Shown here: positions 46,977 through 56,146 of the stretch, piece after piece
How positions within the stretch are numbered: the first letter of the stretch is position 1
How the letters are laid out: every line of letters begins with the position of its first letter
Origin: Colwellia psychrerythraea
Lineage (GTDB): Bacteria > Pseudomonadota > Gammaproteobacteria > Enterobacterales > Alteromonadaceae
Direction: 5' to 3'
Length of the DNA stretch: 64,000 nucleotides
NCBI RefSeq assembly: GCF_000764185.1
Contig: NZ_JQEC01000011.1
Span: forward strand, 372,001-436,000
Translations under genes and position numbers: made by a program
The notes under the pieces: model-generated
Told to the model about the DNA's origin: nothing
The model's database searches: none
Seen by the model: the letters and a program-made list of their open reading frames with translations, nothing else

Positions 46977-47705
46977 ATGGATAATACTCAATACCGTCAG
47001 TTTCTTAATAACCCTGTTACTTTTCTCAATGGTGGCCCGGTCAGCCGTCTAAGAATAAATGTAACCACCCCGGGTGTATCGTTTCGCAACAGCATAAAAT
47101 CCACTGAAAACTTTAACGGCAGCGTGCCAACATCTTTTCAGTATTCAGACTCCCGAGTAACACCTATATCTCTTCGTTATGAAAATACCGGAATTGCACC
47201 TACTAGCGCATTATGGGCGCAAACAACTCGCCCCCCCGTCGGAAACTTTGTTAATGATCGCGCTTATTATTTACAATGGAGTGCAGATCAGGCTTATGCC
47301 ATTGAATTAAAACATGAAGCACAACTGTTCTTTACCGCTCAGGTGGACGGTTGCGGCATTCTTGTTTTTGAAACGCCACAGAAACTCATTATTGTGCATC
47401 ACAATATTCAAGTTGCAGCAGCAGGACAGAGTTTTCTGCAGTCTGTGTTTGAGTCACAAGGAAATTACCAAACTCGTGATAGGAATAATCGTTTTGATGC
47501 TCGGGCCCGAGCACTCCAGGAGCTTTCCGCGCACATCATTGCCAATAACCCTAGTATCACCGGTGGTACCTCGTTAGATGCCCGCCAATACATGTCAGCC
47601 GGCCACGCTGCTAGTGTATTTGGTATTAAGCGTGGCGGACGCTGGCGCATCTATGTTAATAGTAAAACCGGCGCTAATTACCGCACTAAGTTAATGTACG
47701 GCTAA
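46977..47705 (+). CDS. Orphan protein with CNF1-like Cys/His arrangement, unknown function
   Basis: 242 residues, no signal peptide, no membrane segment; AAGGAAG 6 nt before the ATG. I do not recognise it by name. Residues 96-150 form a run of predicted beta strands with AYYLQWSADQAYAIEL, LFFTAQVDGCGILVFE and KLIIVHHNIQVA. Cys126 in a DGCG turn and His141 in the next strand are 15 apart, the spacing of the catalytic Cys/His pair in CNF1-type Rho deamidases, whose Cys also sits in a Gly-Cys turn. The C-terminal part is basic (RNNRFDARARALQ, GIKRGGRWRIYVNSKTG). Codons are somewhat more GC-rich than in its neighbours, consistent with transfer. A toxin-like deamidase or transglutaminase is a guess; a structural protein is also possible. 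Confidence 0.55.
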   Translation: MDNTQYRQFLNNPVTFLNGGPVSRLRINVTTPGVSFRNSIKSTENFNGSVPTSFQYSDSRVTPISLRYENTGIAPTSALWAQTTRPPVGNFVNDRAYYLQWSADQAYAIELKHEAQLFFTAQVDGCGILVFETPQKLIIVHHNIQVAAAGQSFLQSVFESQGNYQTRDRNNRFDARARALQELSAHIIANNPSITGGTSLDARQYMSAGHAASVFGIKRGGRWRIYVNSKTGANYRTKLMYG

Positions 47706-47753
47706 TGACAAAAATAGTAATAACAGGCTGGTAAAATAGCTAACCTAGATAAA

Positions 47754-47850
47754 CCCATAACCGGTACCTAAAAATGCCAGTTATGGGAAGATACATCAGT
47801 TATTATGGCTGGCCTGATAAGTTATTAGTCAGCTTTTTTATTAAGATTTG
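47754..47850 (+). terminator. Hairpins after the orphan gene
   Basis: cccataac / gttatggg (47754-47787, perfect 8 bp) and an imperfect second stem starting at gctgg and ending agtcagctttttt (47818-47848). The second has the T-run. Confidence 0.6.
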
Positions 47851-47900
47851 AATTCCTTTTCTGTCAATTTCCCTCTTCTTGCTATATCAAAGGCCATAAG

Positions 47901-48434
47901 CTAATTTGGCCCGACGAGTCGCTTAGGTCTTTGTGCAAAAAATTCAATTGTACTGACAATTTGGTTAATCCCTTTTGAACCTCCGGCCATTAACGCGCCC
48001 ATGGTGAACAACTCAAAAACGTCAAACATAATTATTTGCACCGTCGAGGCGTCATCGAAGTCGAACATACCTGTAAAAATTCTAATGCCAACTATGGCCA
48101 TTAGAACACCCAAACTAAACCCTACCCAAGCAGTTTTTCGAGCGGTTTCTGCTTTATAAAAACTTAATTTAGAGATATCCAACTTTTCACCCGTAGCGAG
48201 GGATATGTCGTTTTCTATTTTAGCTCTACCAGGTGCTCTATATAAGATGACATATAGTTCGACCACTCTCTCAACAATTAAGGATAAGAATAGTAGCCTC
48301 AACAGTAGAAGAAAAAAATCTTTTGGCGTTTCAAAACCTACCCAAACAAGACCGTGACCAAAATCTAAAAAATGTGAAGCTGCTGACAATAGAACAATAA
48401 TGAATATGCTCAACCAAAGTGACTTATGATACAT
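47901..48434 (-). CDS. Membrane protein of unknown function, partner of the nuclease-like gene
   Basis: 177 residues from the ATG at 48434 (AAGGGG upstream); this ATG lies inside the end of the upstream gene, an 11-bp overlap. Four likely membrane helices: about 6-23 (LWLSIFIIVLLSAASHFL), 38-58 (DFFLLLLRLLFLSLIVERVV), 98-118 and 133-152. The loop between helices 2 and 3 is charged and cytoplasmic in prediction (RAPGRAKIENDI). Not recognised. Co-transcribed with the nuclease-like gene. Confidence 0.7.
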   Translation of the reverse strand: MYHKSLWLSIFIIVLLSAASHFLDFGHGLVWVGFETPKDFFLLLLRLLFLSLIVERVVELYVILYRAPGRAKIENDISLATGEKLDISKLSFYKAETARKTAWVGFSLGVLMAIVGIRIFTGMFDFDDASTVQIIMFDVFELFTMGALMAGGSKGINQIVSTIEFFAQRPKRLVGPN

Positions 48435-49167
48435 ATGCTTTACACCCCTTATTATATTTAAACTTTTTACCAAGTTTTACTTCCAATGAATTGAGAAGTA
48501 ATTTAATTTCTTCATATTCCACACGCGCAATTAGTTGCTCTATACCCACAGCATAGTGTTGAAGTTTTGAAGCTCGTGCATCGTTGGCATTTGGCACAAT
48601 CCAAGCAGAGAAGTATTTTTGATTGTTATGTTCACCAACTAATACCCTCCAAAAATAATCAGGCGTTCTAACACCGTGACTATTAACGAATAAATCATTC
48701 TTACTATCAGTCCCCCAAATTACGCCACCATAATTAACAACATCAAAGCTATCTCTGTAGCATTCAACTAACTCTTCAGTTCTTTTCCATGCACCACGAT
48801 TCAACTGCAAAGTTTGCGGCAGCACATTTGCCATAAAATTTGCTTCCTTTAATGCTGTCTTGTCGAAATCAAAATGGTTAGCCGCGGCTAGTTGAGCTCG
48901 GTGGTATTTAGATTCAAAATCGTTGTAGTGACTGTAGGCTTCACGTGATAATTGCTGACAAGATTGAGCTAGGCTAGGGTCATCATAAAAAGAGTTGTAT
49001 TTGGTTTTATTGCCCTTGTCTTCAGATGCCACATAGTAGAATGCAATTGAAGCTCGCTCCTTACAATCAACCCAGAGTTTGTAATGAGTATAATGCTGTT
49101 CAACTAGGGCTTGAGCATTGGTGATATAAAGTGCTGATATGAAAAAAAATAGCGTTAAAATACGCAA
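48424..49167 (-). CDS. Secreted DNA/RNA non-specific endonuclease fold, catalytic His missing
   Basis: 247 residues with signal peptide (to about residue 20, ITNAQA). Family match through AANHFDFDKTALKEANFMAN, NVLPQTLQLNRGAWKRTEEL and VNYGGVIWG. In this ββα-metal family the active site reads (D/H)RGH; here residues 88-93 are YHRAQL, so the Gly is Ala and the catalytic His is Gln92, while the preceding Arg90 and the metal-binding Asn123 of LNRGAW remain. Several Cys suggest disulfides in the periplasm. Either an inactive binding protein or an enzyme with an altered site. First gene of a two-gene operon with a membrane protein. Confidence 0.78.
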   Translation of the reverse strand: MRILTLFFFISALYITNAQALVEQHYTHYKLWVDCKERASIAFYYVASEDKGNKTKYNSFYDDPSLAQSCQQLSREAYSHYNDFESKYHRAQLAAANHFDFDKTALKEANFMANVLPQTLQLNRGAWKRTEELVECYRDSFDVVNYGGVIWGTDSKNDLFVNSHGVRTPDYFWRVLVGEHNNQKYFSAWIVPNANDARASKLQHYAVGIEQLIARVEYEEIKLLLNSLEVKLGKKFKYNKGCKAYVS

Positions 49168-49674
49168 CGTTACTTCCTTGTGGTTAATATTATTAAATTG
49201 TTAAATCTTTGTACTATTAACGTTTCAAAGAGTCAACAAAATACTGGTTGATGTTTACTAACTCGCCTTTTAACTTTATGTATTGGGCTCAAAAAGTAGA
49301 TATTACCCATAATTTAACGTAGCGCTAAAAAGAAGCTAAACATACAAGCCATAATAATCTAATGGGAATATAGATAATTTATTTGAGTGACCCGTTAACA
49401 AAGACTGAAGCTGATTTATCCTAATTTTATTTCAATATATACGTTTATATATATGGATGTAGATATATTCCACTTCATGCTGCGAGTTAACAGTATAAAA
49501 TGAATATATTGAGTAATATCGTTTGGCTATTCTTTAGATCTTGTTTAGCTGTAAATTAGCCTTTATCAAAATAACCTCCCCCTTACAATACGGGGAAACG
49601 GCCTTAAATCTATTTATGATTAAATTCAAAGACCGTTGAAAATTCCATATAAGCCGGGTAATCACACAGAGCTT
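49168..49674. other. Intergenic region, nothing recognised
   Basis: 507 bp, AT-rich, carries the promoter of the nuclease-like gene at its left end. No coding frame, repeat or hairpin that I can support. Confidence 0.5.
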
Positions 49675-50982
49675 TTATTGAGTGCCGCCCCAATCAAATT
49701 TAATGGCATCAGCAACTGTTGCCGAGCCCTCATCACCATCATGCTCTCGAGTAAGACTTACTTTGATAGTTTCTCCCTTTTGTACTTGCATAGCCGCAAG
49801 AGGTACCCATTGGCCACCTGTACTGTTTTGATCTTTAGTAGCAACTAAGCTGTTGGTTTCGGTTGAAATAACATATTCAGCCGAGCCATCTCGGTTATAT
49901 AAAGAGCCGCTTGATTTGGTATTAGTCCACCAAGCATAGATATGGTATGTACCCGTTTGATCAACCGTTGTACTCCAGCTAGTGCTTTCACCTTCACTGT
50001 TAGTATATCGAGACTTACTAAGCCCTTTAGATGGGAAGTTATCTACTGCACCTGAGCTGCTCCAGTCATTAGTCTCATAGTAACCTTTATAGTCAAAATC
50101 AATTAACACAGTTGCCGGGGAGCAAGGGAAAGCAACAACATTGTCATTACAATAATAATTCGTCATAAAGGTATGAATGTTATCTGCCATATTATCGCTA
50201 AAATACTCTCGTTGGCTTTCTGAAAAACGAATATTACTACCTATCTCAAATTGAATAGCATCTAGGCCTAATAAGTTATGACTGCCATTATGTTTTAGGG
50301 TAGTACCACCACTTAAAGCACCTTCAGGCGCTGGATCGGAAATAGTCGGAATATGTGAATTCTCAGGTTCAACCGTAAAACCTTGCTGGGATAATAGACC
50401 AAAGAAGCCATTACCACCGACAACCGAATCCCAACCATGCTCAGCGACCAAGTTTTGCACCGAGAAACCATTTCGAGTGCCTCGAATAATTTTATCTGGT
50501 TGCTGTGCTTGTCCGTGAATATCTAATAATACTCCCTTACCAAACTTTTGCTTTATTTCCTTAATATATTCAATAACCTTACTTTGATAGCTATCGTAAT
50601 AAAGTTTCGCCACTTGGCTCTCATAAGCTTGATGTACAGGGCGGTTAGCATCAATATATTTACGATGAAATTCAGCGGTGACTATGTAGGGAATACCACC
50701 ATATTTTTGTTCATATTTAGTTTGAATATCTTGGGCTATACCTTTAGTCCAACTATCTTTTACGGTATTAAAATCTTCAACCGTAACCCCTTGCATATTC
50801 GTACCGGTTCTAATATTGACATTATCAGGCTGTGCACTGCCACCGTGCGGTGCCGTTATGAGTACAGGGATAGTCCCTTGAGTGAAAGAAACTAAATTTT
50901 CACTTTCAGCATAAACTTGAACACAAGTAATAGTCAGTACCAAGGAATAACAACATTTTAAAAGAGTATTTTTTTTTATCAT
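49675..50982 (-). CDS. Exported N-formylglutamate-amidohydrolase-like protein with C-terminal golvesin/CBM-like domain
   Basis: 435 residues from the ATG at 50982 (GGAG upstream; signal peptide MIKKNTLLKCCYSLVLTIT... ending VYA). FGase-type domain (about 30-275): VLITAPHGGSAQPDN with the first metal-binding His, TAEFHRKYIDANRP, and LLDIHGQAQQP; AIQFEIGSNIR supplies a late Glu. C-terminal beta domain (about 290-435) with Trp/Tyr-rich strands (ETNDWSSSG, TGTYHIYAWWTNT, GGQWVPLAAMQVQKGETIKV) like golvesin/xanthan-lyase-type modules. Likely a secreted metal-dependent amidase that acts on a polymer or peptide; substrate not predictable. Confidence 0.75.
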   Translation of the reverse strand: MIKKNTLLKCCYSLVLTITCVQVYAESENLVSFTQGTIPVLITAPHGGSAQPDNVNIRTGTNMQGVTVEDFNTVKDSWTKGIAQDIQTKYEQKYGGIPYIVTAEFHRKYIDANRPVHQAYESQVAKLYYDSYQSKVIEYIKEIKQKFGKGVLLDIHGQAQQPDKIIRGTRNGFSVQNLVAEHGWDSVVGGNGFFGLLSQQGFTVEPENSHIPTISDPAPEGALSGGTTLKHNGSHNLLGLDAIQFEIGSNIRFSESQREYFSDNMADNIHTFMTNYYCNDNVVAFPCSPATVLIDFDYKGYYETNDWSSSGAVDNFPSKGLSKSRYTNSEGESTSWSTTVDQTGTYHIYAWWTNTKSSGSLYNRDGSAEYVISTETNSLVATKDQNSTGGQWVPLAAMQVQKGETIKVSLTREHDGDEGSATVADAIKFDWGGTQ

Positions 50983-51434
50983 TTTTTTTATCTCCAGTAT
51001 GTTTTTGCTGCCTAAATAAAAGACAGGCCATAAATAAAAACATAGCGAAATAGAGCAAGCAATTAACAAACCTTACCAAGGTCATAGCTAAAGGTTATAG
51101 AGTGTCAAAAATAGGTTCCTGCTAAATATAATTGAAGAACAGCAAAATAACTTGATTTATGCTGATTGATATTTTGTCACTTTGCTAATAGCCACAGCTT
51201 GCACTCTTAGCTGGGTTTTATGAATTTAGCTGGCTATGTCAATTAAGAGTTACCTGATAAATTAAGCTGCAGGTAATACTCAAAATAATAGCTGATGCCA
51301 GACTTTAAGCAGTAACGAGTGATATTTGTTATAAGCAGATTAACGTTTGAAAAAATATATTTTAATGACTATACCTCTGATTCATTTTGTGCATAATATT
51401 CTCTTATTAAACTGCCAAATACCAAAACAATTAA
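50983..51434. other. Divergent promoter region of the amidase-like gene and glsA
   Basis: 450 bp without a gene. No clear operator or promoter pair seen. Confidence 0.45.
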
Positions 51435-52367
51435 ATGAACAACAACACCACTGATTTAGAGAAAAAACTACAGGCATTATTACTTGCTGAGCAAGATAAT
51501 TTCCTTCAGGGTAAAGTGGCAGATTATATACCTGCCTTAGCAAATGTTAAGCCTGAATTAATGGGCATATCAGTTGCAACCATAGATGGTCAGTTTTTTG
51601 GTGCCGGTGATTATCAACATCCTTTTTCAATTCAAAGCATTTCAAAAGTGTTTGGTTTGGTCATGGCAATGAATCGGATAGGAGATTCTATTTGGCAGCG
51701 AGTAAGAATGGAGCCTTCTGGCCAACCATTTAACTCAATAGTTCAACTAGAGTGGGAAAAAGGGATACCAAGAAATCCAGTTATTAATGCAGGAGCGTTA
51801 TTGGTATCAGATGTCTTAACAAGCCATTTTTCAGCAAGTAAACTCGCCTTTTTAACTTTTGTTCGAAAGCTAGCAAACAATGAAAAAATACACATAGATA
51901 ACCAAGTTTATTTATCAGAACTTAAGCATGGTAACCTTAATGCTGCATTAGCCTATTTGATGAAGAGCTTTGGCAATATAGAAGCTGAAATACCAGACGT
52001 ATTAAGTCACTACTTTACCCAATGCTCAATATCAATGAGCTGCCAGCAATTGGCAACAAGTTTACTTTTTTTAGCCAATAAAGGTGTCGATCCTAGAACC
52101 CAAAAATCAATCTGCACTATACGTGACGCACATAAAGTAAATGCCATATTATCTACAAGTGGTATGTATGATCAATCCGGGGAGTTCGCCTTTTCTGTCG
52201 GCTTGCCAGCAAAAAGTGGGGTTGGTGGTGGAATTATTGCAATTGTGCCAGGTTATGGTGTTATTTGTGCTTGGAGCCCACCATTAAACAGTTATGGAAA
52301 TTCAGTTGTCGGTATGAACCTAATGGCAGCGATTACAGAAGAGTTAGGTTTATCAATCTACCATTAG
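51435..52367 (+). CDS. glsA: Glutaminase
   Basis: 310 residues. Hydrolyses glutamine to glutamate and ammonia. Beta-lactamase-like fold with the nucleophile Ser68 and Lys71 in FSIQSISKVFGL; further signature EPSGQPFNSIVQLE and NPVINAGALLVSD; C-terminal AKSGVGGGIIAIVPGYGV. Single gene; a 16-bp duplicated stretch follows its stop codon. Confidence 0.96.
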   Translation: MNNNTTDLEKKLQALLLAEQDNFLQGKVADYIPALANVKPELMGISVATIDGQFFGAGDYQHPFSIQSISKVFGLVMAMNRIGDSIWQRVRMEPSGQPFNSIVQLEWEKGIPRNPVINAGALLVSDVLTSHFSASKLAFLTFVRKLANNEKIHIDNQVYLSELKHGNLNAALAYLMKSFGNIEAEIPDVLSHYFTQCSISMSCQQLATSLLFLANKGVDPRTQKSICTIRDAHKVNAILSTSGMYDQSGEFAFSVGLPAKSGVGGGIIAIVPGYGVICAWSPPLNSYGNSVVGMNLMAAITEELGLSIYH

Positions 52368-52693
52368 CTTAATCTACTATTAACTTAATCTGTTATTAAT
52401 ACTCAAAAACACCTTTAGCGGTAAATAGACAAGGCCTACTTAGCTGCGTTTTTTTGTGTCTAAAACTTAGTAAATATCCCTATTAATGAACTGCCAATCA
52501 CTTATTAACCCGCATAAAACAATTAAAAAATAATTATTTCCTTATCCTTACTCTTGTAAATCACCTTGCACCACTAGCTTGTTAATTTAACTTGAATGAA
52601 ATGTTAACAAGATGTTACAGTTTATTTGGTTTTAATCGCGCATTGGGTAGGAGAGGTACCAATGCCAACTCAAAAAATGTGAAAGGAACTTAA
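52368..52693. other. glsA downstream region
   Basis: 326 bp. Begins with two near copies of ttaatctactattaac (52370-52400). A gcggt...gctgcgttttttt stretch (about 52420-52456) may be a weak terminator. The last 80 bp hold the promoter of the protease gene. Confidence 0.4.
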
Positions 52694-54847
52694 ATGAAAA
52701 CATTATTTACCACACTCGGGCTATGTCTTTTTGTTAGTAACTCTGTCGCTGCTAATGAAGTGCCCCCTACAAGCAACACCCCCGTAATTATTGCTGATCA
52801 TAAATCGGCAGATGTAAACTTTAACCCTAACCAATCGACTCAGTTATCAATAAATGCCGAGAATACCGCTGAAAGAGTGCAAGAATTTGCCCTTGAAAGC
52901 GCTGGGGCAAGCTTTATTAAAGTGCACTTTAAGGTATTCAATATCCCTGATGGCGCCTATGTATTAGTAACTAGCCAAGATGGCAGTGAAAGTTATCGTT
53001 ATGATAATGCAACAAACACACCCCGAACCTTTAATACTTTAAAAGGCGAAAATGGCACTGAACAATTTTCTGCAATGTCAGTCTTTGGTGAAAAAGCTGT
53101 AGTTAAGCTTGTGCTACCCGTGAATGTGCAATGGTTGCCTTCTCATCAGTTAGTAATTGATAGCTATAAAGCAGGTACTGAAAATGATCTGCCAACAAAC
53201 GACTCTGAATTAATTAATAGCCTGCAAGTGCAAGGTAATATCGATATGTCATCAGATATTGGCATTGAATCAACGTGTGGTGTAAATGAGCGTAAAGATG
53301 TGCAATGTTGGGCATCAAGTAACCCGATTGAATATGAACGTACCCGCCCTGTTGCCCGTTTATTAATGGCCGGTAGTGGTTTATGTACTGGTTGGCGCGT
53401 TGGCTCAGGCAATCATTTATTCACTAACAACCATTGTTTAGATAACGAAGCAAGATTACAAGATACTGAAATATGGTTTAATTACCAACATACCTCTTGT
53501 GATGGCAGTACCTTAGACTCTGTGGTAAAGGTCACTGGTCAATCTCTGTTGAAAACTGATTACAACCTAGATTACTCACTATTTACTGTTAATAGCTTCG
53601 CTAGTATTGCTGGTTTTGGTTACTTTGGCCTTGATGTCAGAAGCCCAGCCCAAGGCGAGCTAATTTATATTCCTCAACATGGCTCAGGTAATCCGAAAGA
53701 ATTATCTATTCAAAGCGATCAAAACAGTGGTGGGTTATGTCAAATAGATACAGCTTCTGCTAATGGTCGAGCTACAGGTACTGATACCGGTTATTTCTGT
53801 GACACTATTGGTGGCTCTTCAGGCTCACCTGTTCTAGCAAGTAGTTCAAATAACGTAATCGCCTTACATCACTTTGGTGGCTGTGAAAACCAAGGGGTAA
53901 GAATTGATAAAATATGGCCACAAGTAGCCAGTATTTTTGGTAATACAGTGCCTGTTGGTGATAACGGCGGTGGTGGCACTAATCAACCACCAGTGGCAAT
54001 TATTTCGAAAAGTTGTACTGAACTAACTTGTACTTTTGATGGTGCTGGCTCTTCAGATACTGATGGCTCAATTACTGATTACCAATGGAGCTTTGGTGAC
54101 GGTAGTTCAGCGTTTGGCGCTCAAGTGCAACATACTTTCAGCAGCAGTGGTACTTATAATGTTTCACTAACGGTAGCTGATAATGGTGGTGCAACAAATA
54201 CAGACACGCTTTCGGTTGCTGTAAGCAGTGGCGGTAATGGCGGTTTAACATCAGGTGTTGCTGTAGCAAACCTTGCCGGCGCAAAAGATAATGAGCAAGT
54301 ATTTTATATTGATACCACGCAAGCAAATACTCGTGTTGATGTACAAATAAATGGTGGCACAGGCGATGCTGATCTTTATGTTAAAAAAGGCACTATCCCT
54401 ACCAAAAGTGATTATGACTGTCGCCCATTTGTTGGTGGCAATAATGAAAACTGTGATGTGCAATTAGCTAGTGCTGGCAGAGTGTACGTTAAGTTGATTG
54501 GCTACAGTGCTTATAGCGGTGTTACGCTTGTTGCTACTAATACAGTTTCTACGCCTAGTGATTTTCCAAAAGCGGGCTTAGCGGCAACAACAGGAAATTG
54601 GCTACAATACACTTACACTGCACAAACAGCTGAAACCGTAACGGTTAGCACAGCTGGTGGTAGTGGTGATGCCGATTTGTATACCAGTAAAACCGGTCAA
54701 CCGACAACAAATAGTTATACTTGTCGCCCCTATAAAAGCGGCAATAATGAAACTTGTTCAGTGCAATTAGGTGCTGGTGAAACCGTCTACATTGGGTTAA
54801 AAGCTTATTCGAGCTTTTCAGGTGTTACGTTAAACGCACAGCCGTAA
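52694..54847 (+). CDS. Secreted trypsin-like (S1) serine protease with PKD and two PPC domains
   Basis: 717 residues. Signal peptide to about residue 19 (FVSNSVAA). An N-terminal beta region (about 25-175), then a lysyl-endopeptidase-like S1 domain: Cys-containing CTGWRVGSG, His247 (FTNNHC), Asp in NLDYSLF (about 295) and Ser376 (GGSSGSPV). A PKD domain (about 435-515, YQWSFGDGSSAFG) and two C-terminal PPC domains (about 525-615 and 620-717, both with GDADLY and CRP) follow. Extracellular protease; the tail modules probably bind polymer or are trimmed on secretion. Single gene; a 13-bp perfect hairpin follows. Confidence 0.92.
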   Translation: MKTLFTTLGLCLFVSNSVAANEVPPTSNTPVIIADHKSADVNFNPNQSTQLSINAENTAERVQEFALESAGASFIKVHFKVFNIPDGAYVLVTSQDGSESYRYDNATNTPRTFNTLKGENGTEQFSAMSVFGEKAVVKLVLPVNVQWLPSHQLVIDSYKAGTENDLPTNDSELINSLQVQGNIDMSSDIGIESTCGVNERKDVQCWASSNPIEYERTRPVARLLMAGSGLCTGWRVGSGNHLFTNNHCLDNEARLQDTEIWFNYQHTSCDGSTLDSVVKVTGQSLLKTDYNLDYSLFTVNSFASIAGFGYFGLDVRSPAQGELIYIPQHGSGNPKELSIQSDQNSGGLCQIDTASANGRATGTDTGYFCDTIGGSSGSPVLASSSNNVIALHHFGGCENQGVRIDKIWPQVASIFGNTVPVGDNGGGGTNQPPVAIISKSCTELTCTFDGAGSSDTDGSITDYQWSFGDGSSAFGAQVQHTFSSSGTYNVSLTVADNGGATNTDTLSVAVSSGGNGGLTSGVAVANLAGAKDNEQVFYIDTTQANTRVDVQINGGTGDADLYVKKGTIPTKSDYDCRPFVGGNNENCDVQLASAGRVYVKLIGYSAYSGVTLVATNTVSTPSDFPKAGLAATTGNWLQYTYTAQTAETVTVSTAGGSGDADLYTSKTGQPTTNSYTCRPYKSGNNETCSVQLGAGETVYIGLKAYSSFSGVTLNAQP

Positions 54848-55205
54848 AGTGATTTTTTAAGTATAATGTGGCATTAATAGCACTGCATTAATGCCACATA
54901 TTCAATAAGCATAGCTTTATTGGCCAATAACATACTCATAGACAATGCACTAGTTAAGCACAATGAAATTTTTAGCAACAATGTACGCAGAAGTTAGAAT
55001 ACTAGTCTTCAGTGATCCATGTTCTCTTTGATCTGGACATCCCCCAAAAACCTCCTTCGACTTTCCCCCTTCAAACACAATGCTGACTTACTCGATGCAT
55101 TAAATATTAAAAATACTTGATAAGTATCGCGTCACAAATTTCTGACTTTATATTCGATTAAATCACCTATGCTTACATTACAGCTGATTAATAGATAACA
55201 ACAAT
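54848..55205. other. Intergenic region with perfect hairpin
   Basis: 358 bp. Perfect 13-bp inverted repeat atgtggcattaat / attaatgccacat (54866-54899) 18 nt after the protease stop, without a T-run. Nothing else recognised. Confidence 0.6.
54866..54899 (+). terminator. Hairpin downstream of the S1 protease
   Basis: 13-bp perfect stem, 8-nt loop; no T-run, so it may stabilise the transcript end rather than terminate. Confidence 0.55.
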
Positions 55206-55985
55206 ATGCTTTTACGGCGCTTAATAGAAAATATCAAGGAACAAAACTGGTTTGTTGTTTGGCTTGATGTATCTGTAGTGATGGTTGGTATTTTTCTTGG
55301 TATGCAGGTTACCAATTGGAATGAAGACAGAAAAGATGATGATTTGCGTAGAATTTACAATGAACGACTCATTGTTGATTTCAATAATGAACGAAGTGGT
55401 TCTGAAGCGAGAGTTGACTATTTTAACGGCACAAAAGAGTATGGGTACCAAGCACTGAACTACCTAAACCAACCCATTTCGGATCGAGTTCCAACAACAG
55501 ATATTATTGTAGCATTTATGATGGCTAGTGGAAGATGGGAAAACTCAAGTAAACAAAACACTTACAACGAGTTAATAAACAGTGGCAGAATTCACTTGTT
55601 AGGTAATTTTAAGTTGAGAGATATAATAAACCAATACTACAGTGACAATACAATGAGAATGGTTGAATTTGCACGTATGAGTACATATTTTACAACGATT
55701 AGATCAATCATACACCCTGATGTCCAGGAAACCATCTTAAATAACTGCGAGAAGATTAAGGGAGTTCTTCAAGTAACCATAATTATTAAACGGGCATGTG
55801 ACATTGAAATAAGCCCTATTATTGTATTAGAAACCATTAAAAAAATAGAAAACCACCCAAGGTTGAAATCAGAACTTATTTACTTAATATCACAATTAAG
55901 ATACAACGATGTTATTTACTTAGAACAAATTTCATCTGCAACTTATTCACTTGAGCTGCTAAAAGGTGATGAATCAAATAACTGA
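55206..55985 (+). CDS. DUF6090-like single-pass membrane protein
   Basis: 259 residues. N-terminal amphipathic start MLLRRLIENIKEQNW, one membrane helix (about 15-35, VVWLDVSVVMVGIFLGMQV), then NWNEDRKDDDLRRIYNERL, the layout of the DUF6090 family found in many marine bacteria. The rest is helical (SSKQNTYNELINSGRIHLLG is the best-conserved part). Role unknown. No gene on the same strand close by. Confidence 0.65.
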   Translation: MLLRRLIENIKEQNWFVVWLDVSVVMVGIFLGMQVTNWNEDRKDDDLRRIYNERLIVDFNNERSGSEARVDYFNGTKEYGYQALNYLNQPISDRVPTTDIIVAFMMASGRWENSSKQNTYNELINSGRIHLLGNFKLRDIINQYYSDNTMRMVEFARMSTYFTTIRSIIHPDVQETILNNCEKIKGVLQVTIIIKRACDIEISPIIVLETIKKIENHPRLKSELIYLISQLRYNDVIYLEQISSATYSLELLKGDESNN

Positions 55986-56101
55986 TAGTACTGCTTATAT
56001 TTTCCCCTACGTCTTTAACTGTCCTCTGCCGTTTGGCTCAACTTCTTAGTTGGGGTCAATAAGTTTCAAGTGCTAGACCAAGCTAGTTAGCTATACAAAA
56101 C

Positions 56102-56124
56102 CCCTAAACAACGTTAGGGATTTT
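56102..56124. terminator. Terminator between the DUF6090-like gene and the Pro-rich protein
   Basis: ccctaa / ttaggg stem, 6-nt loop, T5 right and A-run left; serves both convergent genes. Confidence 0.75.
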
Positions 56125-56146
56125 TATTATCAATTACGCCAACTGT

